From NCBI GenBank assembly GCA_003990705.1, contig AP018318.1:2545501-2609500 (forward strand): 64,000 bases of DNA, written 5' to 3'. This document shows positions 53,825-64,000 of the stretch, in pieces. Position numbers and translations under genes: made by a program. The first letter of the stretch is position 1, and every line of letters starts with the position of its first letter. The DNA comes from Nostoc sp. HK-01. GTDB lineage: Bacteria > Cyanobacteriota > Cyanobacteriia > Cyanobacteriales > Nostocaceae. The notes below the pieces were generated by a model, which made no database searches, was not told the DNA's origin, and saw only the letters and a program-made list of their open reading frames with translations.

Positions 53825-55654
53825 TCACGCTGGAATTTCAATCACAAATTCTGTACCTTGTCCTAAAACAGAGTGGCAACTTAACTTACCACTGTGGGTT
53901 TCTTCAACAATTTGTCGAGCAATTGCTAATCCTAATCCTGTACCTTTACCTACTTCTTTAGTGGTAAATAAATGGTCAAATATTTTTTCTTTAACTGATT
54001 CTTTCATCCCTTTACCATTATCAGAAATTGATATTTTGACGGATTTATCTAAGAGCAATGTTGTAATTTTAATTTGGTTGGGATGAGCTTTTATTTCTGT
54101 AAAGCTTCTACCTATACTTGCTTCTTCTAAGGCATCAATTGCATTAGCAATAATATTCATAAATACCTGATTTAACTGTCCAGGAAAACATTCTATTTGA
54201 GGTAAATCTCCGTATTCGGTGATGACTTCTATGGCTGGACGTTGTTCATTTGCTTTCAGGCGATGTTTGAGAATTAAGATTGTACTATCAATACCATGAT
54301 GAAGATTACAATGGACTTTGTAATCTTTATCAGCACGGGAAAAAGTACGCAGGCTTGTGCTAATATTTTTCAGGCGATCGCCAGCTATCATCATTGCATC
54401 TATCGTTTTTGGTAAGTCTTCTAAAAGATAAATTAAGTCAATTTCTTCGGCATGGTCTTGAATTTCATCACTGGGATTTTCTAGATTTGATTGATAAAGT
54501 TTTAAGTGTTCAATGATATCCTCCAAATTTGGTTTAGTTTGTTTGAGAGTTGCCGAAATAAAACCCAAAGGATTATTCATTTCATGAGCTACACCCGCAA
54601 CTAAATTACCCAACGCAGACATTTTTTCACTTTGAATGATTTGCAATTGTGCTGTTTGTAAATCTTGGAGAGCTTGTTGCAAGTCTAGGGATTTTTGCTT
54701 TAACGCTAGTTCAACTTGTTTGCGCTCATTAATATCTCGCATCACCACTACCGCACCAACTTTGTTACCCCAAGCATCAAAGATTGCTTGACCACTGGCT
54801 AACAAAATTCTCTTTGTACCCTTTTTGGGAGCAATTACCATCTCGACGTTTTCAATTTTTTCCCCTTGCAAGGCACGAAATAAAGGAATTTCTGTGGTTA
54901 ATAAAGGTGTTTGACCATCAGGCTGATAAAGGTCAAAATGTTCTGCCCATTGTTCCGGGGGTAATAATGCTATTGGTAAGCCATGAAATTCATAAGTTGC
55001 TTTGTTAAATAAGGTCAATTTGCCATTAGCATCACAAACAACAATGCCATCTGTAATATTGTCAATGATGACATTTAAAAATTCTCGTTCTTGCGCCAGA
55101 GATGCTTCAGTTTGTTGTAATTGTGCCAGGGATGTTTGTAAGGAATGGGATTTTTCTTGTTCTCGCTCATAAAGTCGGGCATTTGCTAGAGAAATCGCCG
55201 CTTGCGTACAGAGTAAATTCAACAGTTCGACGCGATCGCTAGTGAAGGCTCCTGTTGCTAAATTATTCTCTAGGTATAAAATACCCAGCAATTTACCTTG
55301 ATGCAAAATTGGACTACACAAGATACTCTTGGGCTGTTGTCGGACAATATATGGGTCGTTGGCTAAGGTATAATCTGCTGCTGCATCTCGTAGCATAACA
55401 GTTTGGTGGCTATGCTTGACTTTATAAATTAACTTGTGGGGAATTTCTTGACTGTCTTCAACTGGAATCTTCTGCAATACAACTGGCGGTTTTCCTTCTG
55501 TCATCAAGCCTTTGATGAACAGGCCCTCATCTCGCAACAACATTAAGACACATTTATCAGCCCCAGAATTTTTCACAACAATCGCCAGCAATGTTGACAG
55601 CAGTTTTCCTAGTTCCATTTCACCAGTTAGAGTTTGATAAGCTGCATTGGTCAC
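53825..55654 (-). pseudogene. GAF-PAS-histidine kinase half of an IS-split HstK kinase
   Basis: The 609-residue frame has a GAF domain (about 10-165), PAS (about 185-310) and a histidine kinase with VAGVAHEMNNPLG near 372 and DNGKGM near 544. Its first codons (GTG ACC AA) come from the end of the IS element. The kinase sequence starts at AAYQTLTGEMELGKLL, continuing from the ILTAY where the N-terminal half ends. It retains all catalytic motifs and has a possible GTG start four bases beyond the transposase stop. It could be made as a free histidine kinase. I call it a gene fragment because the original protein is broken. Confidence 0.85.
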
Positions 55655-55657
55655 AAG

Positions 55658-57031
55658 TTAAGGTTGTGAGGCAGTTGTCAAGGGGATTTGAGAAGGTGGC
55701 TGAAAGAAAAATTCAGGTGTGCCTCGTTGTTGATCAGGGAAAGGAGCAACGATGAGCAACATGTTTGGTTTTCGTTGTCGTTTAACAATGCCTAAATCTT
55801 GATTTTCTGGTGCAGCAAAGTATTTGATAGGGTCAGTTGCCTTACCTTTTTGATGAGCAACATAAAAATGATAAAGACCGCGATAAATCATCTCTAGAGA
55901 AATGGAGTCAAAAGGTAGAGAAAGTTCGTCGGCGACAGCATCACCTAAATCAACTAACACAGCATAAAATAACCAAGTACCCCAAATCTGCAATTGAACA
56001 CCATTAACAGAACCAGTCCATAAATAACTTAAACCTAAGAGCCGCTTTACAGTATTAAAAGCATCTTCAATTCTCCATCTTCGACGGTACAAATCAGCCA
56101 CAACGTATGGTGGTAAAACTGTAGGTTCAAGCACACTTGTTAAATAAGAATGCCAGGTCTTAGCTGAACGAACTTCGACCAGACGTAAAGTAATAAACGG
56201 AGTTTTCTTAGTGCCAGAGCCAAGACGTATCAGACGGTCACGTAAAGAAAAGCTATCTGTAAATACCTGCTCGACATGAATTGCTGCTCCCTTTTTTAAC
56301 CGAGTAATAAAATTCACTTTTTGTGCAATTAGTTGTAGCCAGAAGTTAAAATGATAAAATCCTCTATCTAATAAAAGTAAGGTATGGGGATCTGCTGACT
56401 TTAAAATATCTGATTCAAAATTTGTATCTGCACTTCTGGCATTCTCATTAAACCAAATTTCTACAGGTAAAAAATTGACTAAATCTATAACTGTACAAAT
56501 TTTTCCAGCTAATTTACCAGGCGGAGCATCTTTTAAACTGTCAAGCTTCTGAAATAAAGCTTCCAAAATTGAACAATCTACTATCCAAATTTTTTCAAAT
56601 TTTGACTTAGTGAATTGAACACTTTGGGGGACTTTTCGCCTACTTCTTCTTTGCCAAGAATCTTGTAATTTTGGGACTAAATCTTTAAAAACTCTTTCAA
56701 ATAATTGCGCTGGGAATGTCAGAAATCTCTGCGATATTGCTTGTTGGCTCACCTCAAGAGGTTTACACCACAGAAACCCTTCTCGTGCTAACATTCTGGT
56801 TAATTCTGTGGCTCCCGCCACGTCTCGCCACAGTAGAGTTAGCACTGCCGCTACCATTAATGGTAAGTTGAGAATCCTGTCTCTTAATCCCAGTTGACGG
56901 TAGTAATTTTCTTGTGAAGTGATTGCTGGTGTAAGTAACTGCTCAAGTTGAGAAGCAATTACTTCGTCTTCCATCATTGGGCGTTGCTTCTTTTTAGCAT
57001 GATCTCGATTGGTTTTACGACTGCTACTCAT
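55658..57031 (-). CDS. IS4-family DDE transposase
   Basis: The 457-residue protein has an N-terminal basic region (RKTNRDHAKKKQRP) and a DDE core. IWIVDCSIL (near 150) holds the first aspartate, LLLLDRGFYHF (near 220) the second, and YRRRWRIEDAFNTVKRLLGL (near 330) the YREK-like segment with the glutamate. All three catalytic residues appear present and the frame is intact, so it may be active. The promoter would lie in the 230 bp between its start and the IS end, which contain a strong hairpin. Confidence 0.92.
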   Translation of the reverse strand: MSSSRKTNRDHAKKKQRPMMEDEVIASQLEQLLTPAITSQENYYRQLGLRDRILNLPLMVAAVLTLLWRDVAGATELTRMLAREGFLWCKPLEVSQQAISQRFLTFPAQLFERVFKDLVPKLQDSWQRRSRRKVPQSVQFTKSKFEKIWIVDCSILEALFQKLDSLKDAPPGKLAGKICTVIDLVNFLPVEIWFNENARSADTNFESDILKSADPHTLLLLDRGFYHFNFWLQLIAQKVNFITRLKKGAAIHVEQVFTDSFSLRDRLIRLGSGTKKTPFITLRLVEVRSAKTWHSYLTSVLEPTVLPPYVVADLYRRRWRIEDAFNTVKRLLGLSYLWTGSVNGVQLQIWGTWLFYAVLVDLGDAVADELSLPFDSISLEMIYRGLYHFYVAHQKGKATDPIKYFAAPENQDLGIVKRQRKPNMLLIVAPFPDQQRGTPEFFFQPPSQIPLTTASQP

Positions 57032-57141
57032 GGTTTTTTACAATCGCTCAATTACTTGTATTAATTGAGTTTGCCATGATTTTGAACAGAGCAAATCATT
57101 CTCTCAGACCCGTATGATAATGATAATCAAAAACAGGAGTA

Positions 57142-57174
57142 GTGGAGAGGGCGAGGGAAGCTCGCCCTCTCCAC
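57142..57174. other. 14-bp perfect hairpin in the IS leader
   Basis: GTGGAGAGGGCGAG (57142-57155) and CTCGCCCTCTCCAC (57161-57174) pair with a five-base loop, upstream of the transposase start. Flanking ATGATAAT and ATTATCAT extend the symmetry. Such hairpins in IS leaders can lower translation from read-through transcripts; that role is inferred. Confidence 0.75.
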
Positions 57175-57245
57175 CTTCATTACAATTATCATTCTTATGC
57201 ACCTATATTTATTCTCAAAGACTTATTGACAAAATTCTTTCTCTT

Positions 57246-60200
57246 CTAACTTGTTCCGAATGGATAAGCTGTGAGAATCGCTTTTAAATCGAGGGTATCG
57301 GAGATATTGTTGCTAGAAGTGGGGGAACTGGTAGATGTGAAAATTCCTGAAGCCAGGATAGTTTCGTTAGTTGTAATCGCCGCACGAGTTGATTGTAATA
57401 TCGGTGCAAGTAATTGAGGATAGTGTTTTTCTAAGTCGGCAATTTTGGCTTTTGCACCCCAATGGGCATAAGCATAGTAGCCTTGAATCATGTATTCCTC
57501 GGCTATGCGCTGTTTATCCCATTGCAGATAAAACTTGGCTGCTAACTCTTGGGCGAGGGCTTCTTCGTTGATAAATTGATGGTCTTTAGCCAGATTTATC
57601 GCTTGGTCATAACACTCACTGGCGGCAAATTTTTCACCCAAAACTCGATGACGTTCAGCCTCGACTAAATACCATTTATGCAAGTGGTTCATCGGCGCAT
57701 AACACGCCCATTGGTGCAGAACTGTTTGGTGGCTGGCTGCAACCGCCAGCAGTTCGGCTTGTTCTGGTTCTGGCTGGTTCGGCACAAGTCCTAGATAAGT
57801 TAGCGCCGCATAAAAATGGAAAATCGGCACAAAAATCGATCCTGATACTGCCATTAAACAGGGCTTGGCTTGGTCAATATAGTTGCGTGCATTTGTATAA
57901 TTAGCAAAATAGCAAGCAAGTAGCAGTTTGTAGATATAAGCTTGAGCGATCGCAATCAAGTCATTATCCTGCTGGTGCTTCGTCAGCATCAATGTTTCAT
58001 TGTAGGTATTACCAATCAAGTAATCTGGTTGGCTGACTGGTTCTATTAAGTTTTCTGCCGCCTGTTTACCCAAATTCAAATATACTTGAGCCGAATATTG
58101 TTTTACCTGAGCCAATGCCAGACTATAATCAGCCATAGCTTTAACAAAACGATGCAGTTCTTCACCAGTGAAAAATCTGCCATCACTGTGACCACCTAAA
58201 GCAAAACCAGCGTGTAAAAAATCTCCGGTTTCGATGCCAGTTTGGTAGGCGGTTAACAACAACGGAATTGTGGCATCTAATCGCTCTTGGTAATGTTGAA
58301 TAAAGCAGCCAAACAAAGAAAGGACAACGGATTTATGCTTTTGGATCTGAAATTTTTCCAGTAAGTTGATAGCTAACTGACCAAAGGCATAGCCTGTGAC
58401 TGCATCTTCTAAGAATGCACACAACACCATCCCGTGAATGCCATATCCAGTTGTGGATGCCACAGTATTACCTGATTGCAGAGATAAACTCACCATCATT
58501 GAACTTAACCAGGGTAATAAACCGGGCATTCCTTGGATGATGGGTGAAAACAGCATTCCCAACACTTCGATTGCTGCTTCTGTGGTGGGATCGGTCATTA
58601 ATGGCAGATTGATCAAGTCGGCAATGTTTCTGCCTGCAAGTTGAGTATTTAGGTTTTGTAGGATTTGGCCAGTCAAGGCTGGATCAGGTGTTTGTGGCAG
58701 TTCAACCCCCAATTGAGCTAATGCTGTTCTGCCAACTGCGATCGCCTCCAACACATTACATTGTAAAACTTGGGCGGCAATTTGAATTTCATAAATTTTC
58801 ACTTTATCTAAAATTGTGTGCGCCGATAGCAATACTATGGTTGCTATCTGTTCCATACTGGCAAAGTCACTATTCAAATAACTTGCTTCAGCCGCGGCAA
58901 TATGGAGATGCAACGCCAATTCATACTGCTGAATCCAACAATGTTCCGATAATAGTTCTAGTCCAGTTTGGATATATATTCTGGCTGCGGAATATGCTGT
59001 AGAATTTCTCGCCTTAGTACCAGCTTTTAAGTTAAGTTGTGCTAATTTTTCCTGTGCTTTTGGTTCAGTAATTAACTGAATGCCTTTATTCAAATGTCCG
59101 ACAATATCAAATATTTTTTCCTCTTTTTCGGTTTCAGATAGATTTTGTTGGAGTAATTGTCCGATTTGCAAATGAGTTGCTTGTTTTCGCTCTTGGGGAA
59201 TCAGCGAATAGGCGGCTTGTTGTACTCTGTCATGTAAAAACTTATATTTTGCTAATTGTTTAGTAGTATTACCTGGTTCTAGGGTCAAGCGATCGCCTTC
59301 AATTCCCTGATAAAATTTATAAACTTCACTAATGGGTAAAATTAATCCTTCTTGCAACGCTTTCCACAAATCAGCAGCAGTTTCTATCTCTGACTGCTGA
59401 GAAACAATTGCCAAAGTTGCTAAATCAAAAGAGTTGCCAATACAAGCCGCTAACTGTAAGACATTTTGTGTAGATTGTGGCATTTTTTGTAATTGCCATG
59501 CCATAAAATCCACAACATCATCTGTAAGTGCCAGTTGATTGACTTGAGTAATATCACATTGCCAACAACCCAAGGCAAAATCAAATTGAATAAGATTTTC
59601 TTGATGTAATGATTTCAGAAATTGGTTGGCAAAAAATGGATTACCCTGAGTTTTTTGATAGATTAATACAGAAAGATTCCATACCAAATTTTCTGCACAT
59701 TTCAGAGTGTTGGCTACTAACTGATTTAGTTGTAATTGATTTAGCGGTGCTAAAGTAATAGTATTAATTGTGGCTTGTGTTTTTTGAATTTCATTCAAAG
59801 TCAACATTACCAGATCTGCTGGTTTGACTTCATTATTACGATACGCCCCAATTAAGAATAGATAACCTGTATCAGCTATTAAAAGCTGGACTAAGTTTAA
59901 TGATGCTGAATCTGCCCATTGCAAATCATCTAAAAATACCACTAAAGGATGTTCAGCACAGGTAAATACTTGTGTAAACTTTTGAAATAATAAATTAAAT
60001 CTATTTTGTGCTGCTGTGCCTGATAATTCTATAGCAGGTGGCTGTTGACCAATGATGATTTCTAATTCGGGAATAACTTCCATAATTACCCCGCCATTTT
60101 CACCAACAGCCGCTAAAATTTTATTTTTCCATTGTTGAATTTGTGTATCACTTTCAGTTAAGATTTGACCTATCAAATCACGGAATGCTTGGACAAAAGC

Positions 60201-61334
60201 ACCCAAGGGAATATTCCGTTGAAATTGGTCGTATTTACCTTTGATAAAATAACCACGTTGTCTAACAATTGGTTTATGAACTTCATTAACAATTGCTGTT
60301 TTCCCAATTCCAGATAACCCAGTAACAAGCATCATTTCTGTTGCACCTTGGCTGACTCTCTCAAATGCTTGCAGTAGAGTTAATACTTCCGCTTGTCTAC
60401 CATAAAGTCTATCAGGAATAATGAAGCGATCGCATATATCCCGTTGTCCAATTTCAAAATGTTCAATCGTACCTGTTTCTTGAAGTTGAGATAGACATTT
60501 TTCTAAATCATATTTTATGCCCAAAGCACTTTGATATCTGTCTTCAGCATTTTTCGCCATCAACTTCATCACAATATCAGAAATTACTGGCGGAATTTCT
60601 TCCCTATTCCCTATTCCGTGTTTCCTGTTCCCTAATGCTGTAGGCATTTTTGCAATATGACAATGTACCAATTCCATCGCATCATTTGATTGAAAAGGTA
60701 ATTCTCCAGTGAGTAATTCATAGAAAGTCACACCCAAAGAATAAAAATCAGTCCGGTAATCAATTGGGCGATTCATTCTTCCGGTTTGTTCTGGAGAAAT
60801 GTAAGCAAGTGTCCCTTCTAAGACGTTAGGATTAACAATTGCTGGTGTTTCTCTCGGTAATAAAGAGGCGATGCTAAAATCAATTAATTTAACTTGTTTG
60901 GTTACAGGGTTAATTAAAATATTGCTGGGTTTAATATCTTTATGAATGATGCGCTCGTGATATAAAATATCTAAGGTTCTACACAGTGAAATTGCAATTT
61001 CTAAAAACTCCTCTAGAAATTCTTCCCTACTCTTAGCTTTCCATTCTGGAAGAGAAATTCCGCCAAAATCTTCCATTATTAACACATAGGCATTTTTATA
61101 TGCTTCGAGGCTATAGGTTTGAATAATAAGAGGTGAGTTGAGATTTTTGGCAATGCTGTACTGATTGCAAAAAGATAAAAGTTCACTAAAACTAGGATAA
61201 GAGTTTTTTAGCAGTTTAATGACTACAGGTAAATTGTCAGTTTCTCGTACTGCTCGGTAAACTATAGTTCTGGAACCATCATAAATTTGTTCGCCGACTA
61301 TATATCCGGGAATACTGACTGGAATACTAATCAT
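57246..61334 (-). pseudogene. Ser/Thr kinase-AAA ATPase-TPR half of the IS-split HstK kinase
   Basis: The 1362-residue frame holds a Ser/Thr kinase (about 10-290) with IIHKDIKPSNI and LIDFSIAS, an AAA ATPase with P-loop GLSGIGKT near 345, and the helical region. It ends at DLKAILTAY followed by five residues from the IS (PFGTS) and a TAG. GAF, PAS and histidine kinase domains have been cut off and lie beyond the IS. Joining the two halves gives about 1960 residues, the length of the intact neighbour. In the kinase domain, GNRKHGIGNREE derives from a GGAATAGGGAATAG-type repeat inserted in frame. The kinase and ATPase parts may still function. Confidence 0.87.
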
Positions 61335-61499
61335 AACTGCGTTCAGGCTGGAGAATTTCTAACTTTAGTATTCCCAAATTTCTCTAGAGGACTTCAAAAG
61401 CAAAAAAGTTGATCTGAATTGTTTTGAATAATGTGTGTATGGCAATAATTAGTCAGTATATTTAGTAACTTATTATTACAACAAGGCAAAAGTAAAAAG

Positions 61500-61640
61500 T
61501 GAGCTACTGCGTTGGGGAGGTTCCTTCCATTGTTGCAAGTGTCGGCGGTTTTCCCGACTTGTACCCCCAGGGGGAAGCAAGCTACGCGTAGCGTCTCCGA
61601 TTAGGAGACGCTAGTGGCGTTAGACTCTGAAGGAGTCAAA
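61500..61640. repeat. GC-rich dispersed repeats between kinase copies
   Basis: 61506-61565 resembles the insert in MITE copy 2. 61586-61598 is the reverse complement of the core found inside the CHASE2 kinase gene. GCGTCTCC and GGAGACGC (61592-61612) form an 8-bp hairpin. No gene lies in 61335-61690. Confidence 0.75.
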
Positions 61641-61689
61641 AGGAAAAAGAAATAATAGTGATAACACAAGCCTTTTAGCAATTCCAGAT

Positions 61690-62364
61690 GGTCTGTTTAT
61701 TTACGCCGATCTGTCTAACTACAAACTTACCAAATAACTATACAATGGCGCTAGAACCATAGTTTATCGAGGATATTGAGAAACTGCTTAATTAAGCTTG
61801 AAACCCAATAAGTCAAATTAATCGACTTTAGTATTGCATCATTACTACTACGGGAAACCCAAACTTTAGTTAATCCTCATGTTTTAGAAGGAATCATCGC
61901 TCACATTTCCCCATAATAAACAGGAACGATGAACCGGGGTATTGACTACCGCACAGATTTTTATTCTTACAGAATACGGTGAAATACCACCAATAGATTA
62001 TTTTGCTGGACAATTAAATCAGGTATTTATGAATATTTTAACGAATGCGATTGATGCTATAAATGATTTTAATAGCAGGTTTAAATTTGCAAAAATTAAG
62101 TTAAATCTAAATAAAGTTACTATTAAAAATTTTATAGAAAACTGCCAGCTAAAAATCTCAATTGCCGACCATGATAAAGGAATGAGCGAAGAAACTAAAC
62201 ACAAAATTTTTGACCATTTATTTACCACGAAATATGTAGGAAATGGTACAGGCTTAGGAATAGCGATCGCCCGACAAATTGTTGAATAAATCCACGCCGA
62301 AAAATTGAGTTGTAACTCGACTTTGGGTGTGGGAACAGAATTTGTGATTAAAATACCATTATAA
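61690..62364 (+). pseudogene. Relic of a third HstK-type kinase with a large internal deletion
   Basis: Pieces of the Ser/Thr kinase domain can be read in broken frames: ACTATACAATGGCGCTAGAA, matching the YDGSRTIVYRG region, then LIDFSIAS LLLRETQTLVNPHVLEG and MNRGIDYRTDFYS. At about 61968 the sequence jumps to the histidine kinase ATPase domain (TEYGEIPPIDYFAGQLNQVFMN...). Frameshifts, several stops, a changed G1 box (DHDKGM for DNGKGM) and a TAA at 62287-62289 before the tail KLSCNSTLGVGTEFVIKIP show decay. The middle, about 1500 codons, is gone. Confidence 0.85.
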
Positions 62365-62437
62365 ATTTTTGCTCATATTTATAAAAAATTTAATAAACTG
62401 GGAAAACTAAAACTGTCAATCATCAGGATTTAGCCGT

Positions 62438-64000
62438 ATGGTTAGCACAATACTCAGTATTCCTGGATATCACATCACTCAAGAACTCTACAACGGTTCT
62501 AGAACCCAGGTTTACCGAGGGTATCGACAAACTGACTCATTACCTGTAGTGATTAAACTGCTGAAAAATCCTTACCCCAGTTTTAGTGAACTGGTACAAT
62601 TTCGCAACCAATATACCATTGCCAAAAATCTCAACTCTCCTTTAATTCTCCAAACTTATAGCTTGGAACCTTACCAAAATAGCTATGTGTTAGTGATGGA
62701 AGACTTTGGAGGGATTTCTCTTAAGGAATGGGGAATAGAGAATTGGAAGTCGGGAATGGGGGAAACCTTACAATCTCTACAGGAATTTTTAGAAATAGCG
62801 ATCGCTTTATGCAACGCTTTAGAAATACTTTACCGCAATGCCTGCGACGGTCTACACCTAAGCATTATTCATAAAGATATTAAACCCAGCAATATTTTAA
62901 TTAACCCCGAAACCAAACAAGTTAAATTAATTGACTTTAGTATTGCATCTTTACTACCACGAGAAACCCAAACCCTAGTTAATCCCAATGTTTTAGAAGG
63001 GACATTGGCTTATATTTCTCCAGAACAAACCGGGAGAATGAATCGGGGGATTGACTATCGGACTGACTTTTATTCTTTAGGGGTGACTTTTTATGAGTTA
63101 CTCACAGGGGAATTACCCTTTAAATCAAATGATGCGATGGAGTTGGTACATTGTCATATTGCGAAAACACCTGCGGTATTGGGGAACAGAGAAGAAATTC
63201 CCCAGGTAATTTCTGATATCGTGATGAAATTGATGGCGAAAAATGCCGAAGACAGATATCAGAGTGCATTGGGATTGAAATATGATTTAGGAAAATGTTT
63301 GGTTCAACTCCAAGAAAATGGCAAAATTGAGAGTTTCCCCATTGCCCAGAGAGATGTGTGCGATCGCTTCATCATTCCTGATAAACTGTATGGACGAGAA
63401 GCCGAAGTAGAAAAACTACTACAAGCATTTGAGCGTGTTAGCATTGGCGCATCTGAAATAATATTAGTTGCTGGCTTTTCGGGGATTGGGAAAACAGCAG
63501 TTGTCAACGAAGTACATAAACCGATTGTTAGACAACATGGTTATTTTATTAAAGGCAAATTTGATCAGTTCAATCGAAATATTCCTTTTAGTGCATTTGT
63601 GCAAGCATTCCGAGATTTAATTGGTCAATTGTTAAGCGAAAGTGAGGCGCAAATCCAGCAATGGAAAAACAAGATATTAGATGCTGTTGGCGAAAATGGA
63701 CAGGTAATTATTGATGTAATTCCCGAATTAGAACGGATTATTGGTAAGCAACAAACCATACCAGAATTATCAGGAACAACAGGCGAAAATAGATTTTATT
63801 TAATATTTCAAAAATTTACTAAAGTCTTTACTAGTGCAGCACATCCTTTAGTAATATTTCTAGATGATTTGCAATGGGCAGACTCAGCTTCATTAAAGTT
63901 AATGCAACTATTAATGACTGATACATCGCATCTTTTGTTAATTGGAGCTTATCGTGATCACGAAGTCACTCCCATACATCCATTAATGTTAATTTTGGGT
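62438..64000 (+). CDS. HstK-type Ser/Thr kinase-AAA ATPase, 3' end outside the window
   Basis: The frame opens at ATG 62438 (MVSTILSIPGYHITQELYNG) and stays open to the window end. The Ser/Thr kinase domain has IIHKDIKPSNI, LIDFSIASLLPRETQ and the conserved EQTGRMNRGIDYRTDFYSLGV. The ATPase P-loop GFSGIGKT and FLDDLQWADSAS follow. Two small in-frame insertions relative to the paralogues, WGIENWKSGMGETLQ and NACDGLHLS, break the kinase C-lobe before the catalytic loop; the first resembles a GGGAATAG-type intergenic repeat. It is closest to the IS-split copy. The HK part cannot be seen. Confidence 0.88.
   Translation, partial: MVSTILSIPGYHITQELYNGSRTQVYRGYRQTDSLPVVIKLLKNPYPSFSELVQFRNQYTIAKNLNSPLILQTYSLEPYQNSYVLVMEDFGGISLKEWGIENWKSGMGETLQSLQEFLEIAIALCNALEILYRNACDGLHLSIIHKDIKPSNILINPETKQVKLIDFSIASLLPRETQTLVNPNVLEGTLAYISPEQTGRMNRGIDYRTDFYSLGVTFYELLTGELPFKSNDAMELVHCHIAKTPAVLGNREEIPQVISDIVMKLMAKNAEDRYQSALGLKYDLGKCLVQLQENGKIESFPIAQRDVCDRFIIPDKLYGREAEVEKLLQAFERVSIGASEIILVAGFSGIGKTAVVNEVHKPIVRQHGYFIKGKFDQFNRNIPFSAFVQAFRDLIGQLLSESEAQIQQWKNKILDAVGENGQVIIDVIPELERIIGKQQTIPELSGTTGENRFYLIFQKFTKVFTSAAHPLVIFLDDLQWADSASLKLMQLLMTDTSHLLLIGAYRDHEVTPIHPLMLILG

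Larger units (their letters stand above)
55645..57262 (-). mobile_element. IS4-family-like insertion sequence, 1618 bp, with 9-bp target duplication
   Basis: The ends are imperfect inverted repeats (CATTGGTCACAAGTTA and CATTCGGAACAAGTTA, 13 of 16 identical). The flanking 9-bp direct repeats are GATAAGCTG at 55636-55644 and 57263-57271. One transposase gene fills it. It splits a HstK-type kinase gene. The intact duplication and full transposase suggest recent insertion. Confidence 0.92.

Noticed and set aside
53790-54086. 98-codon plus-strand frame after the MITE
   Set aside because: It is the complement of the histidine kinase C-terminus on the other strand.

Overview
The window is chromosomal DNA of a filamentous, heterocyst-forming cyanobacterium of the Nostoc/Anabaena group. 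Evidence: psbD, the phycobilisome gene apcF, glnA beside the glutamine synthetase inhibitor gifA with NtcA-type sites, a patX-like gene encoding the RGSGR peptide, many HIP1 (GCGATCGC) octamers, and the heptamer and GC-rich dispersed repeats typical of Nostoc genomes.

Layout. 0-5 kb: the end of a CDF cation exporter, a GH15 glycosidase and dapL. 5-7.8 kb: an AT-rich two-gene operon (a 161-aa unknown plus a Z1-domain ATPase) behind a palindromic promoter, probably acquired and defence-like. 8-12.5 kb: phycobilisome, nitrogen and heterocyst-pattern genes (apcF, glnA, gifA, a ferritin-like protein, patX). 12.6-31.9 kb: mostly housekeeping genes (PLP enzyme, tRNA-Asn, NYN protein, ABC ATPase, stand-alone psbD, carbinolamine dehydratase, SLH porin, RelE-like toxin pair, MoxR, ribF, metallo-hydrolase, surE, pheS, recQ, a dapF pseudogene, leuA, LabA-like NYN). 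A structured-RNA candidate with no large gene lies after psbD. 33-38.6 kb: a CHASE2 Ser/Thr kinase, a PD-(D/E)XK nuclease-like protein and an HTH-NACHT NTPase. 38.6-41.2 kb: a Ro60 (TROVE) gene with five tRNA-like RNA units on the same strand, each carrying a Y-RNA-like strand. 41.5-47.5 kb: an unknown membrane protein, pyrD, a multi-GAF protein and an alpha/beta hydrolase. 47.7-64 kb: a cluster of giant HstK-type kinases (Ser/Thr kinase, AAA ATPase, TPR-like, GAF, PAS, histidine kinase): one intact, one split by a 1.6-kb IS element with a 9-bp target duplication, one decayed relic, and one running off the window.

The most interesting system is the Ro/Y-RNA locus. In three of the tandem units a Y-like hairpin of 49-52 nt is inserted after the second base of the anticodon stem. 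Removing it on paper restores a complete tRNA cloverleaf with a perfect five-pair anticodon stem. The free ends are at the acceptor stem, unlike the arrangement I know for enterobacterial YrlA. A consensus promoter (TTGACA, 17 bp, TACATT) lies ahead of the array, suggesting one transcript containing the RNAs and the Ro gene. Other points of interest are the PatX-like peptide with a DIF-type TCCGGA box, the Z1 operon, the structured RNA at about 17.6-17.9 kb, the IS-split kinase and repeats inserted in frame into kinase genes. All calls come from reading the sequence; no database search was run.
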